From positions 1,550,001-1,614,000 of the forward strand of contig AP026539.1 in assembly GCA_026075535.2 (NCBI GenBank): 64,000 bases of DNA, in the 5' to 3' direction. A model generated the notes under the pieces. The model searched no databases. It was not told where the DNA came from and worked only from the letters and a program-made list of their open reading frames with translations. A program made the position numbers and the translations under genes. This document shows, piece by piece, positions 54,665-64,000 of this stretch. The first letter of the stretch is position 1. Each line of letters opens with the position of its first letter. Origin of the DNA: Tricholoma matsutake. Lineage: Eukaryota; Basidiomycota; Agaricomycetes; Agaricales; Tricholomataceae.

Positions 54665-55783
54665 ATGGACGCATCAGAACGCTTCGACGCGCTTGAAAGT
54701 GACGTTTCCGGAATGCGCGCGCAAATCGACTCACTTAAATCTACGATTGAAAACTTCGTTAGGACCCTCCAGGCTAACCCTACGACTAATAGTTCCCCCT
54801 TCACAACTCCAAGCGCACCCAACAACGATGTTTTGCCAAACACGTCCACTAAGGAACGTGCCCAGATCAAACCGTCCCCCCCCGCCGAATTTAATGGTGC
54901 ACGTGCGCAGGGACGTGCATTCCTTAATTCCTGTGAGTTATACATTAGTCTCCAGTCGCATCAATTCGTCGATGAGGCTGCAAAAATTTATTGGGCCTTC
55001 ACATACATGAAATCTGAACGCGCCTATCTCTATGTGGACCGTATCCTACGTCAAACTAAAGAACTCGGTTCTCTACCTTTCTCCACTTGGGGTGACTTTC
55101 GAGCTGAGTTCGTACGCCACTTCTGCCCCCTCAATGAACGCCACCGAGCAGTGACACGACTTGAGTCATCCACTTACCACCAGGGACGTCGATCCGTGGA
55201 CGACTATATCGATGAGTTCAAGGATTTGGTGGACATGGCAGGGTATGGGAGTGGGTTACCAGTGGTGGTGAAGTTCCGACGGGGGCTCAACCGAGAAATT
55301 CAGGACCAGATTGCACAGATGTTGGAAGGGCGCCCAGCGGACGATGATATCCTTGCTTGGTATGAAGCTGCTTCACTCTGTGACGAGAACTGACTCACAA
55401 ATGCGGCGTTTAATGCTGCATTCCGTGCTCCAACTACCACTCATACACCCTACACCTTCAATCGAAGCCTCCCCCGCCCTAACCCCATTCCTGCTCGTCA
55501 AACTCCCACACCAGCCGTCAATATCCCAGTACCAATGGATGTTGATGCAGCCCGCAGCCGTGCACGTAAGTTGGATCTCTGCTACCGTTGTGGGGAACCT
55601 GGACACAGGGCTGGAGCGTGTCCCCATCGTCAGGATATCCGCATGCTCACCCCCGAGGGACGAGACGAACTCCTGCAAGATCTGTTGGCACTTGTAGATG
55701 TTGAGGAAGCGAAGGATCAAGTTGCAGAGGAGGTTAAGCTGGAAGTTGTAGAGGAGCAGGATGTTCCTATTCGCAGTGAGTGA
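54665..55783 (+). pseudogene. gag: Gypsy-C1 gag, one in-frame TGA
   Basis: Starts MDASERFDALESDVSGMRAQ (coiled coil), then the capsid core (FNGARAQGRAFLNSCELYIS, FRAEFVRHFCPLNERHRAVT, YIDEFKDLVDMAGYGSGLP). TGA at 55391-55393 interrupts codon 243; the frame continues LTNAAFNAAFRAPTTTH and ends with a CCHC knuckle CYRCGEPGHRAGAC and an acidic tail, stopping at 55781-55783. Reading CGA for the internal TGA would give 372 codons. Apart from that single codon the gene is whole. Confidence 0.9.
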
Positions 55784-58700
55784 ATTGTACGCCCTCACTG
55801 CCTGTCCATAACCGCTTTGAAGTCTTGTCAGTTGAATCCCTGGAGAATGAATCCATTTCTGTGACTGCTCCCCTCTCTAACCCTTCGAAGTTGGCTAAAG
55901 ACGTACCTGCTCTCCCCATCTCTCCTTCTACTCCACGTCCCAAAATTAAATCATGGGAGCGTAAACTACCACGCAAGTATATTGTGGCATCCACTCCCTC
56001 TGCACATTCCTTAAACCTAGCCATCGAACTGCAGACGACCGACACTGGACAGATACTCGGTGTTTCTGCGCTCCTGGACTCTGGTGCGACTGGTCTCTTC
56101 ATCGATTCCCATCTGGTACAACAACATCGTCTAAATACTCGCTCACTCTCACGTCTGATACCTGTATATAACGTGGATGGATCCCCAAATGAAGCTGGTG
56201 CCATCCGAGAGGTTGCAGACCTGGTTCTCCGTTACAAAGATCATAGTGAGCGTGCCCTTTTTGCTGTCACTCAATTAGGAAAGCAAAAGGCGATTTTGGG
56301 ATATCCATGGCTTCGAGACCATAACCCAGAGGTCGACTGGCGCACCGGGGAGGTTACCATGAGCCGATGCCCATCCTGCTGTCGGACGTGTTTCACAGAA
56401 GCCAGGCAAGAACGTCGTGGACAGAAGGCGGCAATACGATGAACTCAGAAGTGTCGTGCTGGACCCCTGCCTATACCTGAAGTGGAATTGGAAGGGGTTC
56501 CTGATCTAATGCTGGACTCGGATGATGATGATGAGGACCCAGAGGAAGTGGAGGAGGGTGATCGGATCTTCTACACTGCGATTCGCTCATCGCATGAGGT
56601 GTGTGCCACATCGAACATATCCCAACGCCTCGCCGAGGCCTTCCACAAAAACAACGCTGCTAAATCCTCTACTAACTCCTTACTCCCTCATCTCCATGAG
56701 TTTGAAGACGTGTTCTCCAAGGAGTCATTCGACTCTCTTCCTGCGCGTAAGCCATGGGATCACGCGATCGAACTCACCCCCGGCGCAACCCCTTCATCCT
56801 GCAAGGTCTATCCTCTCTCTCCGGAGGAACAACAGCAGCTTGACCAGTTCATCGACGAGCACCTGGCCTCTGGACGTATTCGACCATCGAAGTCACCCAT
56901 GGCCTCTCCCTTTTTCTTTGTCAAGAAGAAGGATGGCTCACTTCGACCGGTTCAAGACTACAGAAGACTCAACAACATCACGGTCAAAAATTGCTACCCA
57001 CTACCCCTCATCTCCGAACTCGTAAACCAGCTCCATGGAGCCCGATACTTCACCAAGCTCGATGTCTGTTGGGGCTATAATAATGTGAGGATAAAGGAGG
57101 GAGATGAGTGGAAGGCAGCCTTTCGTACCAACCGTGGTCTTTTTGAACCGCTTGTCATGTTCTTTGGCCTTACTAATAGCCCTGCCACCTTTCAGACCAT
57201 GATGAACGACATCTTCCATGACCTCATCCTCGAAGGCGTTGTCTGCATCTATCTCGACGACATCCTCATCTTCACTCGCACGGTTGAAGAGCACCATCGC
57301 ATCACGCACCTCGTCCTAGAGCGACTTCGACGGTACAAACTCTACCTTCGTCAGGACAAATGCAAGTTCGAAAGGACCAAGATCGAGTACCTCGGCCTGA
57401 TTATCTCGGAGGGTCAAGTGGAGATGGATCCTATCAAGGTAAATGGGGTCACAGCTTGGCCTACGCCCACGAACAAGAAGGAGGTGCAGTCTTTCCTGGG
57501 CTTCATCAATTTTTATCGGCGTTTTATCAAGGATTTCTCACATCATGCACGACCGCTGTTTGACTTGACAGGAAAGGAGGCATGGAGGTGGGATAATGCA
57601 CAACAGGAGGCGTTCGAAAAGCTTAAGGAGATGGTCACTTCCACTCCGATCCTTACCTTTGCTGACGATTCGCGTCCTTTTCGTGTAGAAGCCAACAGTT
57701 CTGACTTTGCGACGGGCGCTGTGTTGTCTCAGCAGTCTCCGGAGGACCAGAAGTGGCATCCTGTTGCATTCTACTCCAAAAGCCTTAGTGCTGTAGAGAG
57801 AAACTACGAGATCCATGACAAGGAGATGTTGGCGATAATGTGTGCGCTTGAGGAGTGGCGACACTTCCTCGAGGGTGCCCAACACAAGGTGGAAATTTGG
57901 ACGGATCACAAGAACCTCGAGTACTTCATGACGGCCAAGAAATTAAACCGTCGTCAAGCTCGTTGGTCCCTGTATCTATCTAGATTCGACTTCTCCTTGC
58001 ACCACCGTCCGGGTCGCAGCATGGGGAAGACCGATGCCCTATCCCGACGTGCAGACCATGGGGATGGCAGCGGTGACAACCAAAACATTGTGCTGTTGCA
58101 GCCAGACCTGTTCACCATTCGGGCACTGGAAGGCATCGTACCCCAGGGCGAGGAGCGGGACATTCTACGTGACATTCGTCGCGCAAACCATAGCGGTTTA
58201 CATGAGGATGTTGTCGCCCAAGCTGTTAAAGAACTGAGGAAGGGATCGACCCTTTCCTTACGTGCGGCAGAGTGGGCTGAAAAGGAGGACTTGTTGTATT
58301 TCAGGGATCACATCTATGTTCCCAATGACCCAGACCTTCGCCGGCGCATCATATCCCAACACCATGACTCACAGATTGCTGGCCACCCCGGACGCTGGAA
58401 GACCTTGGAGCTCACCTCACGGAACTATTGGTGGCCACAAATGTCACGGCTCATTGGTCAGTATTGTCGCACTTGTGACCTTTGCTTACGCACCAAGGTC
58501 CCTCGTCGCAAGCCTATTGGTGAGCTACACCCTCTTCCTGTTCCAGAGAGTTGTTGGGATGTCGTCAGCGTCGACTTTGTGGTGGAATTGCCAGAGTCAA
58601 ACGGGTTTGATGCGGTGATGTGCACAGTTGACTCAGTGGGAAAACGCGCTCACTTCATTCCCACTCACACCACTGTCAGTGCCCTAGGTGCCGCTCGACT

Positions 58701-59682
58701 CTACCTCCACCACGTGTGGAAGTTACATGGACTTCCTGGTGCCTTCCTCTCGGATCGTGGCCCTCAGTTCATGGCAGAGTTCACTTGTGAGCTGTACCGA
58801 CTCCTGGGGATCAAACTCCTCGCTTCAACTGCTTATCACCCACAAACCGATGGCCAGACGGAGCGAGTCAACCAGGAACTGGAGCAGTACATCCGCCTCT
58901 TTGTCAATGAACGCCAGGACGATTGGGATGATCTCCTTCCTTTGGCCGAGTTCGGATACAACAACCATGTCCATGCTTCCACTCAACAGACCCCTTTCCT
59001 CTTAGACACTGGACGACATCCACGCATGGGATTTGAACCTCGCCAAACTCCCTCACACATCGAGACAGTGAATGAGTTCACAGAACGCATGAGGGATAGC
59101 TTGGAGGAGGCAAGGGCAGCCTTAGCAAAGGCGAAGGATGACATGGCGCGATTTTACAACCAGCGCCACTCCCCAACCCCTCAGTACAAGGTTGGTGATC
59201 GAGTTTATCTTGACTCCAGTGACATCTCCACTACACGTCCATCCAAGAAACTCGCTCATCGCTTCTTGGGACCTTTCCCCATTGTCAAGTGCGTTGGAAC
59301 ACATGCCTACCGTCTACGCCTCCCAGCCTCCATGTCCAGACTCCATCCCGTCTTCCATGTCGTCAAATTGCTTCCAGCTCCCCCAGATCCATTCCCGGGA
59401 TGCCATTCACACCCACCACCACCACCTACAGTGATCGAGGGAGAACCCCAATATGAAGTCGAGTCAATCTTGGACAGCCATTTGCGTCGAGGAAAACTCC
59501 AGTATTTGGTACATTGGAGGGGTTATGGGTATGAGGAGAACTCATGGGTCGAAGAGTCTGACGTAAATGCCCCTCGGTTAATCAAGGAATTCCACCAACG
59601 GCACACTGCTGCACCGCGTCACATTCAAGTCACGGACTTTGGTCGTATACGATTTCGAATGCATCGGGGCGATGCATCTTAG
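55780..59682 (+). pseudogene. pol: Gypsy-C1 pol: protease, reverse transcriptase, RNase H, integrase, chromodomain (one in-frame TGA)
   Basis: The frame is -1 to gag and opens at 55780, with TGA just upstream (55777-55779). Protease: LLDSGATGLFIDSHL near 56083. TGA at 56440-56442 separates it from a 1066-codon open stretch (56482-59682). Reverse transcriptase: VQDYRRLNNITVKNCYPLPL, AFRTNRGLFEPLVMFFGLTN, catalytic YLDDILIF. RNase H: KEMLAIMCALEEWRHFLEGA, TDHKNLEYF. Integrase: H-H-C-C zinc finger (HHDSQIAGH, CRTCDLCLRTK), D,D,E in SVDFVVELPE, LSDRGPQFMA and NQELEQYI. Then a GPY module (HRFLGPFPIVKCVG) and chromodomain (LQYLVHWRGYGYEENSWVEE). All catalytic residues are present, so this is the window's best candidate for a recently active source element, disabled only by TGA codons. 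Confidence 0.95.
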
Positions 59683-59693
59683 AGAGGGGGTGA

Positions 59694-60119
59694 TGTAAGG
59701 GGACTAAGGGGGTGCCCTGTGTGTTTTTCCTATTTTTTATGTTCGTCCCATATTTTTCCCCACCTCATTTCCTTCTATTCTTCATTTTCTATGATTTTTC
59801 CAGATTTTATTACTAATTTTCCCTTGCTATCATGTTTGTATATGTTGACACTTTTATATTTAGAGGCGGAGTACCCCTTCCAACACATACCCCTTGGTAT
59901 GATGTCATTCGGCGGCCTTGATCTGCCTATCTCCGCCTTTTTCTATTTTTAGGTTATATTTGATTTTTGTCGTCTTCACATATACTGGGCATCAGCAAGG
60001 GGATCCTTAGAGTTTTCTCTTCGGATTTCCCTTTGCTAGGTGCGCCCCCAATGCCTGTATTATGTAGTATAATTTTAACTTCGGATTTCCCTTTGCTAGA
60101 GGCTTAGGTTGCCCTTATA
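59694..60119 (+). repeat. Gypsy-C1 3' LTR
   Basis: Same length and ends as the 5' LTR, preceded by the G-rich tract AGAGAGGGGGTGA (59681-59693). Confidence 0.95.
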
Positions 60120-60362
60120 GTAGAAAACTCTCCCCTAAGGCCCGAAAATCGCGAACGCGCTGCCCAAAATAGGCAGGTACGGACTGGACGACGCTTCCCA
60201 AAGCTCCACAGAGTCCCTACACACCGTTCCAGATACTCTCGCCTTTATTGCGCCGCCATTTTCGCCAAACGCGCTCCCTAGCGACATGGACGCATCAGAA
60301 CGCTTCGACGCGCTTGAAAGCGACGTTTCTGGAATGCGCGCGCAAATCGACTCGCTTAAATC
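60120..60362 (+). mobile_element. Gypsy-C leader and gag start fragment (copy 4)
   Basis: Repeats 54499-54741 with about three single-base differences (the copy 4 versions keep CG where copy 1 has TG or CA). Ends abruptly at CTTAAATC, joined to Gypsy-D. Confidence 0.9.
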
Positions 60363-60364
60363 AT

Positions 60365-62440
60365 TTCTTTAGCAACAACAAAAGACTGAGGGATTTCACC
60401 GGGTCGGAGACTGCTAATATAGGTCTCATATGGGTCAGGCACAATAATTGCATCGGGACTAAACATGTTTGTTGCGTTGTTTCCAGATTGTGGGACTCGT
60501 TTTGGTGTGACCTGTTCTCTCCATTTTGTTCAAACCTCGGGTGAAAGCGAGAGTAGTTCTTCCGATGTAAGTGTGATGATCAGCATCTTCATCAAGTGCG
60601 AAAAGATATTGTGGGCGATTTTCTCATTCTGTACTGGTGCCTGTGTCGCATACAATGGTCCGTCTTTCTCTTTACCCTTTGACATGCCAGTGAAGTTCCT
60701 TTCATGTGGTGGCAAATAGGCATTCTCCCTGACTGATGTGTATGGGTGTACCAAGGTTTGGGTTGGAGGTATGGTTGTCGATGGTGAAGTGGTCGATGTG
60801 GGAGAAGTCGATGTCGATGCCGATGTTGGAGCCATAGTTGAAGTCGGAGGGTTGAACGTTGTCGATGAAGATGTCGAGGGTGCTGGGACTGGAGCTGTAG
60901 ACGTCAAAGATGGAGGGACGGGGGTTGTTGTGGCCAGAACTGAACTTCGAACCTCTTTGTTTGGACGCAAAAATGGTTGACCACTTTGCAGCGCAAATAT
61001 TTCGTGCTCAAGAGCCGCTATTCTATCTTCGGAGTCAGCTGTCAACATCAAATTATGATAAATGCCTTTTGTTTCCGATCCCGATGTAGGAACTGCATCG
61101 GACTCTGTTATCAAAGTGATTGCAGCCAAGGTTGAATTAGTCAAAGTCAAAAGTGCCGATGGTGCAATGCTGAATAAAAGTGTAGCTGCCGGGGTTGCAT
61201 CTGGGTTGTGTTTCCACCATTTGTCGATGTGTTCCTTGATAAACCTGCCAGGAATGCTTCGAGGGGTGAATTGTCCATTTGGAAGTATGATTTTTCCTTC
61301 CGTGTTTCGCTTACGCTTCCCTTTGTTCAAGTACGACTGACAAATCATACAGTCAGGGATAAAATGTCCTGATAAACTGCAAAATATGCAGAGGAGTGCA
61401 TCAATATGTGCCTGTCTGTCTGCCGCATTAGCACGAGGATTTTTAGTACCTGTGATATGCATAGCGATGGTGCTAGCAAATCGTTCGAACATTGCGTTTA
61501 GATCTTTGGTTTTAATCGTAATAGTTCTGGGTGATGAGGTGACCATATTTCCAACGTTCGATGTGTTAGAGCCTGCTAGTACAAATTTTGCCGTGTTGTG
61601 AATGTCATTGAGTGGATATGGATCGTCGGGATAATGGTCAGGGAATTTGAGTTTGAGTTGTCAAGCAATTCGAGTCCATAAGCCGGGTTGGAATCCTCAA
61701 ACATAAGCTCTGCTTTGCTCAGCTTCCGAGATCCTATTTTTTGCTCACAAAAAGTGAGTAATGTTGTAGAATGCGCGATAATACATTCCTAAGTGATTCA
61801 CATTGAATATCCCAATGCGTAGCTGTTCTCCCACTAATTTGTCCATGTCCAATATGCTCCACTTGTGATCGTCTTCCAAGCCAGGATAGAGTTTATGTAC
61901 TGCTGTTCAAAATTTGTTGAATGATGTGCCAGGCTGATACTCTGGAAGCGATTCCCAGAGTTTGGAAGAGTCGATGTCGAGGTAGCGACAAGCGTGTTTC
62001 TTCATTAGATTCGATTCAGTAACGCTGCAGGTCGAAAATAATAGTTCAAGCTCTTCGAAGTATCATCAGAGCTCTCGAGGCTGAGTTGGGTCAAATTTCG
62101 GAGCAGTCGAGTGCCCACGAGCTGGCATCACAGTTTGGGTAGTCATGAATGCGATGACTCTAGGGGTAGGGGTTAAGACTTGTGTAATAGATGGTAGAGG
62201 TGTCAAAGTTGTTGGAAGGATGAATGAAGAGGTTGATGACAACAACGAAGAAGTGGATGACAATGTGGAAGGCGATGATATAGGTGAAGGAAATAGTCTA
62301 CAATGAGTAGACTCTGCTTCAGAAACAGGAATTAGAATGTCCCCCAATTGTTCGAGAGATTCAAAGGCATGGTGAGTATCGATACAAAGGTTTCTCGCTT
62401 GTGTTGGCCTAAGCCGAGGAAGTTGAGGTTGGTCCGACAA
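60365..62440 (-). pseudogene. gag: Gypsy-D gag
   Basis: ATG at 62440 (MSDQPQLPRLRPTQARNLCI), a Ser/Thr/Pro-rich part, then KFDPTQPREL and, across two or three stops and frame changes, WSILDMDKLVGEQL, to the long frame 61546-60530 with a CCHC knuckle CIFCSLSGHFIPDC, RFIKEHIDKWWKHNP and a Pro/Thr/Ser-rich low-complexity stretch. After a stop near 60530 the frame continues PDAIIVPDPYETYISSLRPG, the usual lead-in to protease, before the break at 60363. Confidence 0.8.
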
Positions 62441-62457
62441 TGAAATGATTCAGAAAC

Positions 62458-62474
62458 CCTCGCAGTGGGCTCCA
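62458..62474 (-). other. Predicted tRNA-type primer-binding site of Gypsy-D
   Basis: Minus strand reads TGGAGCCCACTGCGAGG four bases past the LTR, the TGG start being complementary to a tRNA CCA end. The tRNA was not identified. Confidence 0.5.
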
Positions 62475-62478
62475 AAAA

Positions 62479-62956
62479 TGATGATACTCAACCTGGGAAA
62501 ACCACCAACATGGCCGATGAGGCAATCGATGATATTTGTGATGAGTCAGAGAAAGGGAGCAAGACATTCCGAATGTTTGTGGTCAAACCTATGGGAAGAT
62601 AACTAGTTGGTACTAGTCATGAAGGTAGTTCTATAGGAGATGAAGGTGTTTGGTGCAGTCCGATTGAGTATCGATCGATATCGAGGACGATCGATGAGAT
62701 CGACGGCGAACGAGTTTATTGTCGATGGTCGATGTGTGAATTCTGGGGACCTTACAATAGGTCGATAGTATACGAAGACTATAGTTGATGGCTAGGAAGT
62801 GTTGGAAGGGTTGCTAGTGCTAATGATCAGAGGATCATAGGTAGATCGAGGACGATGATGGTCACAGAGGTTTCTCGTCGATTGAGAAAACTCGTAGAAG
62901 TTTGGATTGTTTTAGAGGATAGATCTGATTCTTAGAACTTAATACGAGATGATAGG
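62479..62956 (-). repeat. Gypsy-D 5' LTR, 5' end cut by Gypsy-C3
   Basis: The LTR 3' end (minus) reads GTATCATCA at 62479. Gypsy-C3's LTR begins at 62957. Confidence 0.75.
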
Positions 62957-63382
62957 TATAAGGGCAACCTAAGCCTCTAGCAAAGGGAAATCCGAAGTTA
63001 AAATTATACTACATAATACAGGCATTGGGGGCGCACCTAGCAAAGGGAAATCCGAAGAGAAAACTCTAAGGATCCCCTTGCTGATGCCCAGTATATGTGA
63101 AGACGACAAAAATCAAATATAACCTAAAAATAGAAAAAGGCGGAGATAGGCAGATCAAGGCCGCCGAATGACATCATACCAAGGGGTATGTGTCGGAAGG
63201 GGTACTCCGCCTCTAAATATAAAAGTGTCAACATATACAAACATGATAGCAAGGGAAAATTAGTAATAAAATCCGGAAAAATCATAGAAAATGAAGAATA
63301 GAAGGAAATGAGGTGGGGAAAAATATGGGACGAACATAAAAAATAGGAAAAACACACAGGGCACCCCCCTAGTCCCCTTACA
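62957..63382 (-). repeat. Gypsy-C3 3' LTR
   Basis: 426 bp, same length as copy 1; plus-strand view TATAAGGGCAACC to CCCCTTACA. Confidence 0.95.
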
Positions 63383-63393
63383 TCACCCCCTCT

Positions 63394-64000
63394 CTAAGAT
63401 GCATCGCCCCGATGCATTCGAAATCGTATACGACCAAAGTCCGTGACTTGAATGCGACGCGGTGCAGCAGTGTGCCGTCGGTGGAATTCCTTGATTAACC
63501 GAGGGGCATTTACATCAGACTCTTCGACCCATGAGTTCTCCTCATACCCATAACCCTTCCAATGTACCAAATACTGGAGTTTTCCTCGACGCAAACGGCT
63601 GTCCAAGATTGACTCGACTTCATATTGGGGTTCTCCCTCGATCACTGTAGGTGGTGGTGGTGGGTGTGAATGGCGTCCCGGGAACGGATCTGGGGGAGCT
63701 GGAAGCAATTTGACGACATGGAAGACGGGATGGAGTCTGGACATGGAGGCTGGGAGGCGTAGACGATAGGCATGTGTTCCAACGCACTTGACAATGGGGA
63801 AAGGTCCCAAGAAGCGATGAGCGAGTTTCTTGGATGGACGTGTAGTGGAGATGTCACTGGAGTCAAGATAAACTCGATCACCAACCTTGTACTGAGGGGT
63901 TGGGGAGTGGCGCTGGTTGTAAAATCGCGCCATGTCGTCCTTCGCCTTTGCTAAGGCTGCCCTTGCCTCCTCCAAGCTATCCCTCATGCGTTCTGTGAAC
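63394..64000 (-). CDS. pol: Gypsy-C3 pol C-terminal part (integrase tail and chromodomain), partial
   Basis: Open to the window edge. Contains KLAHRFLGPFPIVKCVG and the chromodomain LQYLVHWKGYGYEENSWVEE, ending FRMHRGDAS at 63394. Nearly identical to copy 1, without stops in the visible 202 codons. Confidence 0.9.
   Translation of the reverse strand, partial: FTERMRDSLEEARAALAKAKDDMARFYNQRHSPTPQYKVGDRVYLDSSDISTTRPSKKLAHRFLGPFPIVKCVGTHAYRLRLPASMSRLHPVFHVVKLLPAPPDPFPGRHSHPPPPPTVIEGEPQYEVESILDSRLRRGKLQYLVHWKGYGYEENSWVEESDVNAPRLIKEFHRRHTAAPRRIQVTDFGRIRFRMHRGDAS

Larger units (their letters stand above)
54073..60119 (+). mobile_element. Ty3/Gypsy chromovirus, Gypsy-C copy 1 (plus), nearly intact
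   Basis: Two 426-bp LTRs (54073-54498, 59694-60119) that differ at about one noted position, gag, pol with all enzymatic domains and a C-terminal chromodomain. Inserted in Gypsy-C2. After the 3' LTR a second copy of the gag leader follows (60120-60362), so the right end is not a normal insertion junction. The near-identical LTRs indicate a recent arrival. Confidence 0.95.
60363..62956 (-). mobile_element. Ty3/Gypsy element, Gypsy-D (minus), truncated at both ends
   Basis: 5' LTR remnant 62479-62956, tRNA-type primer site at 62474, gag 62440-60365, and loss of everything from protease on at the junction with Gypsy-C. Its LTR family also occurs at 40450-40982. Confidence 0.85.
62957..64000 (-). 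mobile_element. Gypsy-C copy 3 (minus), running out of the window
   Basis: 3' LTR 62957-63382, G-rich tract, and the pol 3' end from 63394 on. Inserted in the Gypsy-D LTR. Confidence 0.95.

Noticed and set aside
56522..57025. Long overlapping ORF in another frame of Gypsy-C pol, and similar frames at 54627-55010, 57001-57309 and 59138-59434
   Set aside because: Shadows of the pol and gag reading frames; they repeat wherever Gypsy-C coding sequence occurs.

Overview
The window looks like transposon-rich DNA from a basidiomycete fungus, most likely an Agaricomycete. The evidence is the short GT-AG introns (about 46-70 nt), a FunK1-type fungal kinase, a fungal half-size ABC transporter, and chromodomain Ty3/Gypsy elements with Ty1/Copia, pogo and hAT-like DNA transposons. 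Only two host-type genes are well supported: a minus-strand ABC transporter (1856-4616) and a plus-strand FunK1-like kinase (28222-30434). A broken small secreted Cys-rich gene lies at 1092-1525. Most of the rest is mobile DNA, much of it nested.

Layout. 1-884: non-autonomous DNA element with long terminal inverted repeats (TIRs). 1-5 kb: secreted-protein remnant and ABC gene. 4891-5228: TA-flanked MITE. 5453-12916: element with 1.3 kb inverted arms, carrying a 1.5 kb Tc1/mariner-type insertion (5562-7059) in its left arm and a complete-length but broken pogo element (8545-11256) in its loop. 13037-14484: hAT-like element split by a Gypsy solo LTR (13605-14006). 15.2-18.2 kb: Copia remnant split by a hAT MITE (16617-17159). 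18.5-19.4 kb: minisatellite-bearing repeat. 19435-24831: Gypsy-A (minus). 24.8-28.2 kb: degenerate coding remnants. 28.2-30.4 kb: kinase. 31137-32297: hAT-like non-autonomous element. 32.3-39.4 kb: degenerate multi-exon minus-strand ORFs of unknown family. 40.4-46.1 kb: LTR of Gypsy-D joined to Gypsy-B (plus). 46.1-49.5 kb: second Copia (minus). 50.3-52.1 kb: unknown degenerate gene. 52.3-64 kb: three copies plus a fragment of Gypsy-C, and a truncated Gypsy-D.

Three themes connect the region. (1) Nesting can be ordered from target-site duplications and one empty site visible inside the window. (2) Two unrelated Gypsy families (A/B and C) both have an LTR segment about 30 nt downstream of a TATA-like box that is complementary to the sequence 2 nt beyond the LTR. 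This is the layout of Tf1-type self-primed reverse transcription; Gypsy-D instead has a TGG-type, tRNA-like primer site. (3) Coding damage is dominated by in-frame TGA codons where CGA is expected, and by CG to TG/CA differences between copies. This fits a CpG-directed (RIP-like or methylation-deamination) process acting on both DNA and RNA elements. No rRNA, tRNA or CRISPR array was found. All names are by reading translations and repeat ends; no database search was possible.
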